Of a DNA stretch of 64,000 nucleotides, positions 33,641 to 44,238 are shown piece by piece. The translations under genes and the position numbers were made by a program. The notes beneath the pieces were generated by a model. The model was not told the origin of the DNA. It worked only from the letters and a program-made list of their open reading frames with translations, and did not search any database. The number at the start of each line of letters is the position of its first letter. Position 1 is the first letter of the stretch. Source of the stretch: Arachis hypogaea (lineage: Eukaryota; Streptophyta; Magnoliopsida; Fabales; Fabaceae); assembly GCF_003086295.3 (NCBI RefSeq), contig NC_092052.1, positions 75,075,559 through 75,139,558 on the forward strand, in the 5' to 3' direction.

Positions 33641-34253
33641 TTGTTTGTGATTGACAAACTACTAGTTATTTTGCTCCTTAGATCAGGTACTTTTACTGCT
33701 TTTCGTTTAATTGTGTTGTTTGTGTTTTTTGAATTCCCCTTTTCAAAAACGTATTTTGAGTCATCCCTTTTTCTTTTGTTTGAGGCGTTTGTTGAATTTT
33801 AAGTTTGGTGTCCTTCTGATCTTTGTTGATTCTTCTTTTGAAACTTTCAAAATCTATTCTTAATTTCCTTCTTATTGTTTGAAGCATTCTTGCTATTTCT
33901 CTTTGTTTGATTTCAAAATCTCTAAATTTGGTGTCTATTGGTGTCCTTCTAATCTTTATTGTGCTTTTGATTTCAAAAATTTTAAGTTTAGTGTGATGTT
34001 AGTTGTTTCCCTTTTCAAAATTCAAAAATACGCTAAGCTCGTTTTCTGTTTAAGTCTTAAAAATTTGAATTTCTTAGATTAACTTCTATATTTTTATTTT
34101 ATTAAATTTTTTATCCTTATCATTATTGTTACTCTGATCTATTGCACAGTTTGTGGAACATCTCACTAGGAGTTCTCTATTCTTGACATATAGACCCCCA
34201 CATTTTCCTTGCTCTGCTCCTTGTTGTGTAGGTAGGAACAGAAAAATTTAAAT
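33641..34253 (+). other. Leader of element F
   Basis: T-rich untranslated stretch between primer site and gag. Contains AAGTTTGGTGTCC (33800-33812) and similar words (33924, 33990) that echo the polypurine-like motif. No credible ORF. Confidence 0.7.
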
Positions 34254-35580
34254 ATGAGTCTATTTGAGAATACACAACCAAGAAGAACTTTGGGATCATA
34301 TACAGCCCCACTCTTGACTTCTATGAAAGAAGCATCTGTATACCCCTTATTGGAGTAGCAAACTTTGAGCTCAACCCACAGCTCATCACTCTAGTGTAGC
34401 AGAACTGCCAGTTTCAGGGACTCACACAAAAGGAGTCCATAGAATTCATTGCAGACTTTCTACAGATTTCTGACACAGTGCAAGCCGAAAGAGTAGACCA
34501 GGATCTCTATAGGATTTTGCTTTTCCCATTTGCTGTAAAGGGTCAAGCTAAGAGATAGTTGGATACTCAACCCAGATCAAGCTTGAACACATGGAACAAG
34601 CTGGTAGATAAATTTCTAAATCAATATTTCCCCCCAAGGAAGTTGACCCAGCTAAGACTGGACATTCAAGGTTTCAAGCAAGAAGAGAGTGAATCTCTTT
34701 ATAATGCTTGGGAAAGGTACAGAATGATGCTACAAAAGTGCCCTACAGAAATGTTTACTGAATGGGTCAAGCTAGACATCTTCTATTACAGACTCACAGA
34801 TATAGCCAAGATGTCCTTAGATCATTCTACAGGTGGTTCAATCCACATGAGAAAGACTATTGAGGAAGCTCAAGAGCTTATTGAGACAGTCGCCATCAAC
34901 CAGCGCCTATACTCATCTGGTGAGATTACAATGCACAGAGCGGTCAGAGCAGCGTACACTAACCCAGACCCTCTAAAACAGAGTGAATCACTAACCCAGC
35001 AACTGCACTCCCTTACACAATAATTGTTAAGCCTGCAAGAAGTGCTGCAAGAAACTGGTGCCTCTAACAAGAATATAGAGGTATGGCTGAACCAAGCTGA
35101 ACAAAACTTATCTAAACATATAAGAGAAGAGTACCAAACCATCCAATTGAGGAGTGGAAGGACACTAAATAGCCAATCTCAAGACAGAGGGAGGCAAGGA
35201 GGGCAGGAAATGTCAGAAGGTGAAAACACAACAACCCAGGGCATGACCTTGGGCATCCAATGCCCAAAAAGGGGCAGAAAGAGCGTCCAACGCCCAGAAG
35301 GGGGCATGGCTAGCATTCAACGCCAGGAAGGGACCAGCTTAGGCATTGAATGCCTAGACGGGGAAGGTCAAGCATGTGCAATTCCAAGGAAAACCTCTCC
35401 TAAGCATGCTGGTAGTCCTCCTTCTAGCACCATTGACAATCATTCTACCCCACTCAGTACACCTGAGTACAAGACCAGGATGGCATATCCTCAGAAACTC
35501 TATCAAGCAGAGAAGGACAAGCAGTTTGCTAAGTTTGCAGATTACCTCAGGACTCTGGAGATTAAAATCGCATTTGCATA
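34254..35580 (+). pseudogene. Element F gag
   Basis: Start MSLFENTQPRRTLGSYTAP at 34254. The gag core reads WNKLVDKFLNQYFPPRKLTQ, ESESLYNAWERYRMML, GGSIHMRKTIEEAQELIETV (34559-34890), then a Gln/Leu-rich stretch. A peptide repeat at 35230-35370 (LGIQCPKRG, SVQRPEGG, SIQRQEG, LGIECLDGE) is encoded by GGCGTT/AACGCC-type words, so that DNA word lies inside coding sequence here. A stop near 34360 and another at 35021. Confidence 0.82.
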
Positions 35581-35639
35581 AGCCCTTGAATAAATACCTT
35601 CCTATGCAAAGTTTATGAAGGACATATTAAGTCACAAGA

Positions 35640-36121
35640 AGGACTAGAGGGTGGCAGAGACAGTCTTCCTCATTGAGGAGTGCAGTGCAGTCATCCAAAG
35701 AAACCTACCAGAAAAGCTGCAAGACCCTGGAAGCTGTGTGATACCATGCAACCTTGGAGACGCCTCCACAAGGAAGGCTCTATGTGATCTTAGGGCGAGT
35801 ATCAACTTAATACCTGCCTCACTGATAAAGAAACTCAGTCTAACCTGAGAAATCAAGCCCACCTACATATGCCTTCAATTGGCTGACATCTCAGCTAAGA
35901 TTCCATTAGTAGTAATTGAAGACATGATTGTAAGGGTTGGACCCTTTGCATTCCCTACAGACCTTGTAGTCTTGAATATGAAAGAACACAAAAATGTGTC
36001 CATTATTCTAGGGAGGCCTTTTCCGGCCAAAGGAAAGACCCTGATTGACGTGGAAAAAGGGAAGGTGACCCAAAGAGTCAATGAGGACGAGTTCGTACTG
36101 GATGCCACCAAGGAAATATAG
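35640..36121 (+). pseudogene. Element F protease
   Basis: Block CSAVIQRNLPEKLQDPGS, then CDLRASINLIP where the usual DLGAS is DLRAS (a Gly to Arg change at the active-site turn). Second lobe SIILGRPFPAKGKTLIDVEK. A TGA near 35848 and a TAG at 36119-36121 interrupt. Confidence 0.82.
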
Positions 36122-37165
36122 TACCCTGATATATCAGAGGAGTGCATGAGGATCAATATTATCAATTCTCTGGTGGAAGAGACACATGCAGTTAAGAGCT
36201 TAGAGAAGGAGCTGAATGACATCCTTGAGGATGCCAGCTCTGATAGGGAGGCATCAGAAGAGCAGGAGGAGGCTTCAAAAGCTCTTAAAGTGGAGGATGG
36301 ACCTCCCAAACTCGAGCTCAACCCACTGATATCATCTTTGAAATATGTGTTTCTAGAAGATGGTGACACTTACCCTATAATCATAAGTTCTTTCCTGAAG
36401 CCACAAGAGGAAGAAGCACTAATTCAGGTGCTGAAGACACACAAAACAGCCCTAGGCTGGACCATAAGTGACTTAAAGGGAATTAGCCCAACTCATTGCA
36501 TGCACAAGATAAGGCTCGAGGATGATGCTAGACCTGTGGTACAACCACAAAGGTGGCTGAATCTAGCAATGAAGGAAGTGGTGCAGAAAGAAGTCATTAA
36601 GCTATGGGAGGCCGGGATTATCTATCCCATCTCAGATAGCCCTTGGGTTAGTCCTGTCCAGGTTGTACCCAAGAAGGGAGGGATGATAGTGGTGCATAAT
36701 GAAAAGAATGAACTGATCCCTACACGGACAGTGATAGGATGACGCATGTGCATTGACTATAGAAGACTCAATAATGCCACAAGGAAGGACCATTTCCCTC
36801 TACCGTTCATAGACCAAATGCTAGAAAGAATAGCTGGGCATGCTTTTTACTGCTTCCTGGATGGATATTTAGGCTACAATCAAATTGCAGTAGACCCCCA
36901 AGATTAAAAAAAGACAACATTCACATGCCCTTATGGAGTGTTTGTTTACAGGAGGATGCCCTTCGGCTTTTGTAATGGACCTGCCACCTTTCAAAGGTGT
37001 ATGCTCTTCATTTTTTCAGACATGGTTGAGAAATTCCTTGAAGTATTCATGGATGATTTCTCTGCCTTTGGGGATTCCTTTGATTCCTGTCTTGACCATC
37101 TGGCCCTAGTTCTGAAACGATGCCAAGAAACTAACCTAGTTTTAAATTAGGAGAAATGCCATTTC
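36122..37165 (+). pseudogene. Element F reverse transcriptase
   Basis: A pre-RT acidic region (NDILEDASSDREASEEQEE), then KTHKTALGWTISDLKGISP, KEVVQKEVIKLWEAGIIYPI, CIDYRRLNNATRKDHFPLP, MPFGFCNGPATFQRCM and VFMDDFSAFG with both catalytic Asp residues intact. Stops near 36742, 36905 and 37150. Confidence 0.88.
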
Positions 37166-38062
37166 ATGGTGACTGAAGGTATTGTTCTTAGACATCGGAT
37201 TTCAAACAAAGGGATAGAGGTCGATCAGGCCAAGGTGGAGGTAATTGAACGATTACCACCACCTATTAATGTCAGGGCAATCAGAAGTTTCTTAGGACAT
37301 GCAGGGTTCTACAGGAGGTTTATCAAAGATTTCTCCAAAATTGTAAAACTCCTTTGCAACCTCTTGGCCATTGACACTCCTTTTATTTTTAACAAAGAGT
37401 GCATGGATGCCTTTAAAACTCTGAAAGCAAAGCTTGTCTCTACACCTATCATTTCTGCACCCATCTGGAACCTTCTGTTCGAACTAATGGGTGATGCTAG
37501 TGATCATGCAATTGGTGTTGTCCTGGGACAGAGACATGATAAGCTCCTACATCTCATTTATTATGCCAGTCGTGTTTTAAATGACGCACAAAGAAACTAC
37601 ACCACCACAGAAAAGGAGCTACTTGCAGTGGTTTACGCCATTGACAAGTTCAGATCCTATCTAATAGGATCTAAGTTTATTATCTATACTGACCATGCTG
37701 CTCTCAAATATCTTCTGTCCAAGCAGGACTCTAAGCCCAGATTGATAAGATGGGTATTGCTCTTGCAAGAATTTGACATAGGGATCAGGGACAGGAAAAG
37801 GGTCAGAGAACCAGGCGGCTGACCACCAATCCCAGATTGAACCTGCAGCAGGGATGTCCCCTCCTATTACGGAGATATCTGAGACCTTCCCCGACGAACA
37901 ACTCTTTGCAATATGCAAAGCGCCTTGGTTTGCTGATATTACAAATTACAAGGTGATAAGGTTCATCCCCGAGGAATACAACATACAACAAGTTAGAAAA
38001 CTCATCCATGACACTAAATATTACTTGTGGGATGAGCCACACTTTTTCAAAAGGTGCTCGAA
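37166..38062 (+). pseudogene. Element F RNase H and start of integrase
   Basis: The connection reads [19 protein letters not shown]. RNase H motifs: [47 protein letters not shown]. After a frame change near 37810 the integrase N-terminal region follows (FPDEQLFAICKAPWFADITN, LIHDTKYYLWDEPHFFKRC) and ends at the J LTR before the zinc finger. Confidence 0.87.
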
Positions 38063-38066
38063 TGGT

Positions 38067-39607
38067 TGATGCGAGCCAAACCATCGGTTAAGAATCTCTT
38101 CTCGGTGAAAGAGAAATAACCTCGTTGCAAGTATAGATCTCAACCAACAAGTGATGCTCGGTCAAAGTTTACAATTTCTAATATAAACTGAGATCAAGTG
38201 TAGTTAAACCTCGGGTCGTTCTCCCTTGGAATGCAATCGAGATGTTTCTCTTTCGGTTGATAGGAAAAATTGGGGGGGTTTGTGAAATCAAGGAACAAAA
38301 GATTAAAAGAACTAAGGAATGCTCAAAATTGGAAATTAATGCAAGTAAAAGGGAACAAGCTCAAAACTAGTGAAAATGCTATAAGTGCATGAAGAAGCCT
38401 TGACTTGAGAATTGAGGATCCAAGGAATCCTATCATTGCCATAACCACAACTATGGTGATTATCATGAGTTAGTCTTGCTTAGTTAACCCCAACCATCGA
38501 GGAGTAAGTCAAGAAAGCATAATTGGCCTTAATCCATAAGTCCTAACCAACTTACCAAACTAGTTGATAAAAGGCTAGCATTAATGGAAATAAGAGTCAA
38601 CTAACTCCCCAAGAATCACCACTAAATGTCAGACATTATGACTCTAGTATCCTAGGAACTCGAATCTGAAACCAAGGTGTGAAAATCTACTCAAAAACTA
38701 GAGTTGGCATTTTTACAAACACCTTGTGTGCATAAAAGTAAGACATGGAAAATTGCAAGGAAAATTAGAAAACTATAACCAACTATCAACAAAACCAAAC
38801 ATAAACGAGCAATCAAATATAAAGGAAGCACGAAACATAAAATTCATTGATAAAAACTTCAAGAAACACAAAATTGCAATATGAACAAAGTAACCTGAAC
38901 CAAGAAAAATGAAAGTACTTTAATTAAAAGGAAATTGAAAGTACTTACAATTAAAGAAGCAAAATCCAAACTCAAAGCTTGCAATAAAATGCTACAAGAA
39001 AACTACATAAACCCTAGGAGAGCTCTCTACTCTACACTACTCTTACTCCTACTTACTATCTAAAACTATGCCCTAAGTGCTTCAATGTGTCCCCCCTTTG
39101 ATAAGTGATGAATTCTCCTTCATATAGCACTCCAAAACAGCATTCCAGCCTTCCAAAATGCGCCAAGAGGCCTCAGAAATTACGAAGCACGTGTTTTATT
39201 AATGCAATCACGTGCAGGGACCTCTGTGGACGCACAGACGTGTGCGTTCGCACACTTGGCTGAAAGTTAACCTGTGCGCACGCACGGGTGCTTGTGCACA
39301 CGCACACTTTGCGGTGTGTGCTTTTCCTTGTTTTCTTCATGTTTTCTCCCTTGTACATGCTTCCTTCCACTTTTAGCCATCTATTCCTACCTAAATGACC
39401 TGAAATCACTCAAAAAATATATCATGGAATCAAATGACAAAAAAGTGGAATTAAAATCACTAATCTAAGTATTAAAACGCATATTTTCACATTTAGGTTC
39501 AAATTAGGGATCAAACACAAAAGTATGCTATTTTGGTAATTAAGTGTGAGTTCATGTGCTAGAATTTATTCAAATCAGGCCAAAATATATCGAAAAATAT
39601 AGACTCA
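38067..39607 (-). repeat. 3' LTR of element J (about 1541 bp)
   Basis: Plus-strand left end TGATGCGAGCC (38067; an alternative TG is at 38063), right end AGACTCA. It shares with E and H the block ACCTCGGGTCGTTCTCCC and an 'ATGCAATCGAGA' neighbourhood but is otherwise diverged. A CGCACG-word cluster is at 39230-39310, and a TATATGA promoter-like match is near 39119. Confidence 0.82.
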
Positions 39608-39648
39608 TAAATTCCCCCACACTTAAACAATAGCATGTCCTCATGCTA
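39608..39648 (-). other. J polypurine tract and adjacent hairpin
   Basis: Sense TAGCATG/CATGCTA, loop AGGA (39648-39631), then AAGTGTGGGGGAATTTA (39624-39608) abutting the LTR. The stem differs at most positions from the G and I copies but still pairs. Confidence 0.8.
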
Positions 39649-41264
39649 AACTAACAAGGAGAATGATCAAAGGGGTAATCAACTTATTAAATGCAACTAT
39701 CTATATGCATGCTAGTATGTATATACTATATATCTATCTATCTATAATGTCATATTGATTTGGTGAAAACAAACAATCAAATTCCAAGCAAGTATAGACA
39801 AACAGGGCTTAGCAGGGAATTAATTCAATACAAGCAAGATCTAAAGAATTGATTCAAGTTTCAAAATGAAGCAACTTGTAAGAATGCATGATAGGAGAAA
39901 GGGAAACATAGAGTTGAGTAATTGAACCCTCACTAGGTGTGTATACACTCTAATCACTCGGTGTCTAGGGTCAATTCACTCAAATATCCTTCCAATCATG
40001 CTTTCAAGGATTTGCTTTTCATCTAATAATCAACAAACAAATGATGCATGAATACAATTATCATGAGGACTTTATATGGTTGTAATGGGGTTAGGGTAAA
40101 GGAGGGGTAGATTTGGCCAAGTGGACTAATTATAATTGAATCCTTGATTAGTTTAAGTTCCCAACTCAACCTATACCAACCAAATCAAAACAAAATGCAA
40201 TCCTAACCTTCCATCATTTCTTGTTTACTAACACTCATGTATGCTTTTCACAAAAACATCATATATGCATCCCTTCATTCATTTTTCTTTTTTTCTTTTT
40301 TCAAAGTAATGCATATGGTTTAATAGTTCATACATGAATGTTCCCATTTTCCAAAATTTTCAACGAATACCCAAATTAAACATTTTCTTTCACTACCAAT
40401 GTTTCCTAAAAGATTCTCCCACACTTAAACGGAACACACTCCTCAACCTAAGCTAATCAAGGATACAATCCAAGGTAATTCATGGTTTTTCGCTTAGGGT
40501 TGTGATGTGCTAATATCAAGAACAATGGGATAAATAAAGCTCAAAGGAGGTTAACAATGGTAGATGCAAAGGGTAGGCTATATGGGAAAAGTAAGCTTTA
40601 ATTCAAAGATGGCCTTAATCATGCTCAATGCAATTCAAAACATCAATCATTGGAAATAAAGAATCAAGCAAAACCAAGATTACAATCATAGAAGAGATAT
40701 AATATACAATGAACAAAATTAGTGGTTGAAATGTGTAACCACTCAATATAGCTCAAAAGCTCATAAGGTATTTGTTCAAGCAAGTTTAAAAATAGTTTTC
40801 CAAATCAATCCTTTAGAAAGCCCAAAATTCTTAGAAATCTTTGTTATTTTTCACCAAAATTATTTCCTATATGTATGTATGTTGTGATGGATGCAATTTT
40901 TTTTTTCAAAATTTCCTAGTTCTTTTCCTAATTTTCAACGAGCAAAAAGTAACATGAACAATTAGGATCAAAATGAGCTAGGCATAAGCTTTTTACATCA
41001 TCTAATCACAATCTATATCTATACTATATACTATGCAATATAAAATGCAATATGTATGTATATACCAAAATGAAAGTGCAATACTAGATATAACTATAAA
41101 CGACTAATATATATATCAAAGTACTAATATATGGCAAAAAGTAAAGTAAGGTGCTGAAAATATCTACAAAAGCATAATAAAACTAAAGTAAACTAAATGA
41201 CAAGTGTTCAACAGAGAATGTTTACACCTAAAAAATAGTAGATCCTCCCCCACACTTAGAAGAT
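39649..41264 (-). other. Non-coding 3' leader of element J
   Basis: AT-rich, no credible ORF. Contains a short TCTA run (39727-39746) and a lone AAGTGTGGGAG motif near 40418-40430 without a pairing stem. Confidence 0.72.
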
Positions 41265-41280
41265 GCACGCTCCTCCGTGC
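41265..41280 (-). other. J internal hairpin
   Basis: Sense GCACG/CGTGC, loop GAGGAG, followed by CTTCTAAGTGTGGGGGAGG. Located 157 bp downstream of the ORF end at 41437, unlike G where the internal copy precedes the ORF. Confidence 0.65.
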
Positions 41281-41436
41281 CAAAAGTCAGACCGGGGTGA
41301 TCAACTCTGCGAAGCTCCACCATCTGGCAGGGGTGGGTGGTGATGACGATGATATACAATAATGGCACTGGACGACCGTGTGGTGGGCTCAGCTCTATGC
41401 TCCTCAAATGCCTAGCCAGCTGGCTCTGCTGCTGGC

Positions 41437-41799
41437 TCAACTCGGTTCGGCTACAACTACCGGCTCCTCAGCTATCTGAACTGCTGCCTCCTCAACCGTG
41501 GTCTCTGTCGCTGTCTGCTCATGGGGCTCGTCTGCCTGGCCAGCTTCAGCTGCTTGCTCCTCCGGTGCTGGCTCCTCGATCTCCGGCTCAGGTGTATCTG
41601 GAGGAGGTGGCCTAGGATCTCGGCCCTCAAAGTTTGCCACAATGCACTGGAAGTGGCGAGCGTTGCAGACCTTAAAGCGGTGGAGAGTCTCCAAGATCTC
41701 CCGACCCAGCTCATAGGGTGTCTGAAGTCGGGGTGTGGGCACAGGAGGTGCTGGAGGTGCTGAGGGCTCTGCTGAAGATGATCGTGGCTCAATGGTTAA
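41437..41799 (-). pseudogene. Element J env-position ORF, C-terminal part
   Basis: In frame: LQTPYELGREILETLHRF, RHFQCIVANFEGRDPRPPPP, then a Pro/Glu/Ala-rich acidic tail (PEIEEPAPEEQAAEAG) ending at 41437. This resembles the C-terminal tails of the putative plant transposon protein family. The join to the upstream half at 58130 is plausible in sense and direction, but no target duplication confirms it. Confidence 0.6.
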
Positions 41800-42974
41800 T
41801 GAGAGAACTTTTGCTAGTAAAGAATTTTATAAAAATAATCACGTTGTAGGTATAGTTTCTAAACCAACAGAAAATCTTTTCGCACAAAATTTTTGGTTAT
41901 CACTAAAGCAAACCCAACAAAATTGATAACCGAAGTATTTAAACATCGGGTTGTCTCTCAAGGAATTGCAGGAAAGTATGATTTATTATTGGTTATGGAA
42001 AAGTATCTTTTTAGGTTTTTGAAATTGGGAACAAGGAAATAAATTGGCAAGAATGTAAATTAATTATCATGAAAAACTCTTGGCAATGTATGAGAACTGG
42101 AAATCCTATCCTAGTTATCCTTATCAATTGTGATGAGCATTGTTTATTGCTCCCACTTAGTTAACCCTTACTAAATAAAGGAAAGTCAAGTGGACTAATC
42201 AATGGGATTCCTCAATTCCTAGTCAACTCCTATGGAAAGACTATCTTTAGAGGGATCCAAATCAATCAGCAAATTTCAATTTTTAATCAACAAGGAGTTT
42301 GATAACTCAAGTGTCACCAATTACTCAACCCAAGCCAAGAGGGGAAAAATCCAAATTATTTATATAATAAATAGAAGAAAGCAATTTGAAGAGAAACTAA
42401 ATATTAAAAGGGGAAAAATCTAAATATTAAAAGCACCAATTACATAAATTAAAGAAAACAACCATAAATCTGAAATACCTCAATTTGCATGAAATAAAGA
42501 AATCAAATCTAACATGGAGTTCATAAACCAAATTGGAAAATAAACAAACTAAAGTAATAGAATAAATAAAAGTAGAAGAGAAACTAAATTAAAGAAACAT
42601 TGAACCTGGAATGGAGAAGAAGTAAACCTAACCTAAGAGAAATCCTAAATCCTAAAACCTAAAAGAGAGGAGAGAGCCTCTCTCTCTAGAAAACTACATC
42701 TAAAACCTAAAATTATGAATTATGAGAAGTGTGATTGATGAATGATTTGATTCCCTCATTTTCCAGCCTCTATTATGTGTTTATGGGCTTGGATTTGGGT
42801 CGAAAAGGGGCCCAGAAATTGCTGAGGACATTTTCTGCAACTTTCTGCATGTGCCGTCTGTCGCGCGTGCGCGTGGGTCACACGTGCGTGTCATTTGGAG
42901 ATTTTTCTTGTCACGCGTACGCGTTGCTTGTGTTTTGCTCTTGGCACGCATCTGCATAGTCCATGTGCACGCGT
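41800..42974 (-). repeat. 3' LTR of element E, truncated (1175 bp)
   Basis: Matches the right LTR (56643 onward) from TGCTAGTAAAG to the CGCG-rich block at about 42974, then diverges. The missing part would be the LTR start. Left end TGAGAGAA at 41800. The position corresponding to the TATA box of H reads TGGAAAA here. Confidence 0.82.
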
Positions 42975-43035
42975 TAAAAAGGGAAGTTAAAGTTAATGAA
43001 GTCACGAGTTAAAAAGGGAAGTTAAAGTTAGTGGC
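42972..43035. repeat. Short direct duplication at the truncated E 3' LTR
   Basis: GTTAAAAAGGGAAGTTAAAG occurs twice, 37 bp apart, exactly where the LTR similarity stops. It marks the deletion or template-switch junction. Confidence 0.8.
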
Positions 43036-44172
43036 ATGGTACTGTAGTTCCTAGATAACAGAAATGCACAAACTTGAAGAATAAGTAACTCACATTCAAG
43101 CAGATACTGCAGATTATTGATGATAAACATGAAAATAAAAGAAGCATAAAAAGGATTAAGAATCATCAATAATGCAATTGTAGTTGGAAGGGAACCAAAA
43201 GAGATAGTGAATGCTAGCCGAGCATGTCATGAGGTGACTTTGGTTTAAACCAATTAAAGCACAACGGAAAAGTACCAAAGGCAAGTCATGAATGGCAATT
43301 AAGTAAAATCGTTTCTGAGAAAATTTGGGCAGCATTCCGGTAGTAAAAGGAACGTTCCTGGAAAATCAAATAGGATAATAAAGCAAGTAGCAGCAATTGT
43401 CAAACAAAATTAGCAGTTTATAAGAATGTCAAAACAAATTATATCAAACCAGCAAGTAAAATGGCATTGAGCAGAATTTTCAATCAAGATAGTCTCAAGG
43501 CATTGATGTGCAAGCAACATGTGATATGAATGCAGAGCAATAATTGCAATCAGCAGGAATGAATGCAATTTATATGAATTGATGGTATAAAGCAGAACAT
43601 TATCAAATAACCATGAAACAGTGAAACAGCAACAACAACAACCAACCAATAGTGAAAATTGCAACTAGGCGTACGCATCATTGACACGAATGCATGAAGA
43701 GAGATAGGTGGAGATGACGCGTACGCGTGAAGCACGCGTACGCGTCGACCAGAATCGTGCTAAACGCACGAATCCAGCGTCGTTTTGGCACAACTCTCTA
43801 TTTCAATTTGGGGGCAAGAATTGGCACGCGATGCGTACACGTCGCGCATGCCCACGCATGGTGTGTATAAATGAAAGTGACGCGTATGCATCATTGACGC
43901 ACACGCATGGGCCAATTTGTGCTCATTGCACACTAGCCACACGATTCTAGCCCAACTTTTTGGGCGTTGGATGGTGACGCCAATTTGAAATCGACGCCCA
44001 TGCGTGGCCTATGCGCTCGCATGGTGTGTGTGTGTGTGTGTGTTTTTTTTATGCAGAATGCAAAATGCAGATGCTGATGCTATGTATGAACACTAAGAAA
44101 AAGAGAATAATAAAAATAATAATAAATCAAAACAAAATTGAACAAATACTGAAAAAGAACGATCATGCCACA
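42975..44172 (-). other. Non-coding tail of element E
   Basis: No conserved ORF. At 43668-43870 and 43960-44020 there is a cluster of ACGCGTACGCGT-type words and variants, plus a (GT)n run at 44023-44041. The rest is AT-rich. Confidence 0.75.
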
Positions 44173-44188
44173 GTGGGTTATCTCCCAC
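44173..44188 (-). ncRNA. Post-stop hairpin, element E
   Basis: Sense GTGGG-AGATAA-CCCAC, 51 bp after the stop of the E ORF. One stem pair is G-C where G and G2 have T-A. Confidence 0.6.
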
Positions 44189-44238
44189 CTAGTACTTTTA
44201 GTTAAAGTCCTTAAGTTGGACATTTGGCGAGCTCCTTG

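Larger units (their letters stand above)
32133..38062 (+). mobile_element. Element F: Athila-type Ty3/gypsy element, 3' part missing
   Basis: Plus-strand order: 5' LTR, primer site, leader, gag, protease, RT, RNase H and the first part of integrase. At about 38063 the LTR of J takes over, so the rest is outside or lost. The 5 bp before the LTR are GGGCA. Many stops and frameshifts. Confidence 0.88.
38067..41799 (-). mobile_element. Element J, left part: 3' LTR and 3' end of an Athila-type element
   Basis: Reads right to left: env-position ORF C-terminus (41799-41437), a hairpin at 41280-41265, a non-coding leader, a hairpin with polypurine tract, and the LTR. The ORF's upstream half reappears at 58130-58274, on the far side of E, which therefore inserted into J. 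J itself cuts off the integrase of F. Confidence 0.78.

Noticed and set aside
34254..34370. Intact gag start in F as evidence of an active element
   Set aside because: The frame stops within about 35 codons and pol has several more stops.
40418..40440. Seventh copy of the hairpin/polypurine signal in J
   Set aside because: AAGTGTGGGAG is present but the neighbouring sequence does not form a stem.
41337..41763. Overlapping plus-strand ORFs rich in Leu/Pro/Ser
   Set aside because: Shadow frames of the J env-position ORF tail on the minus strand.
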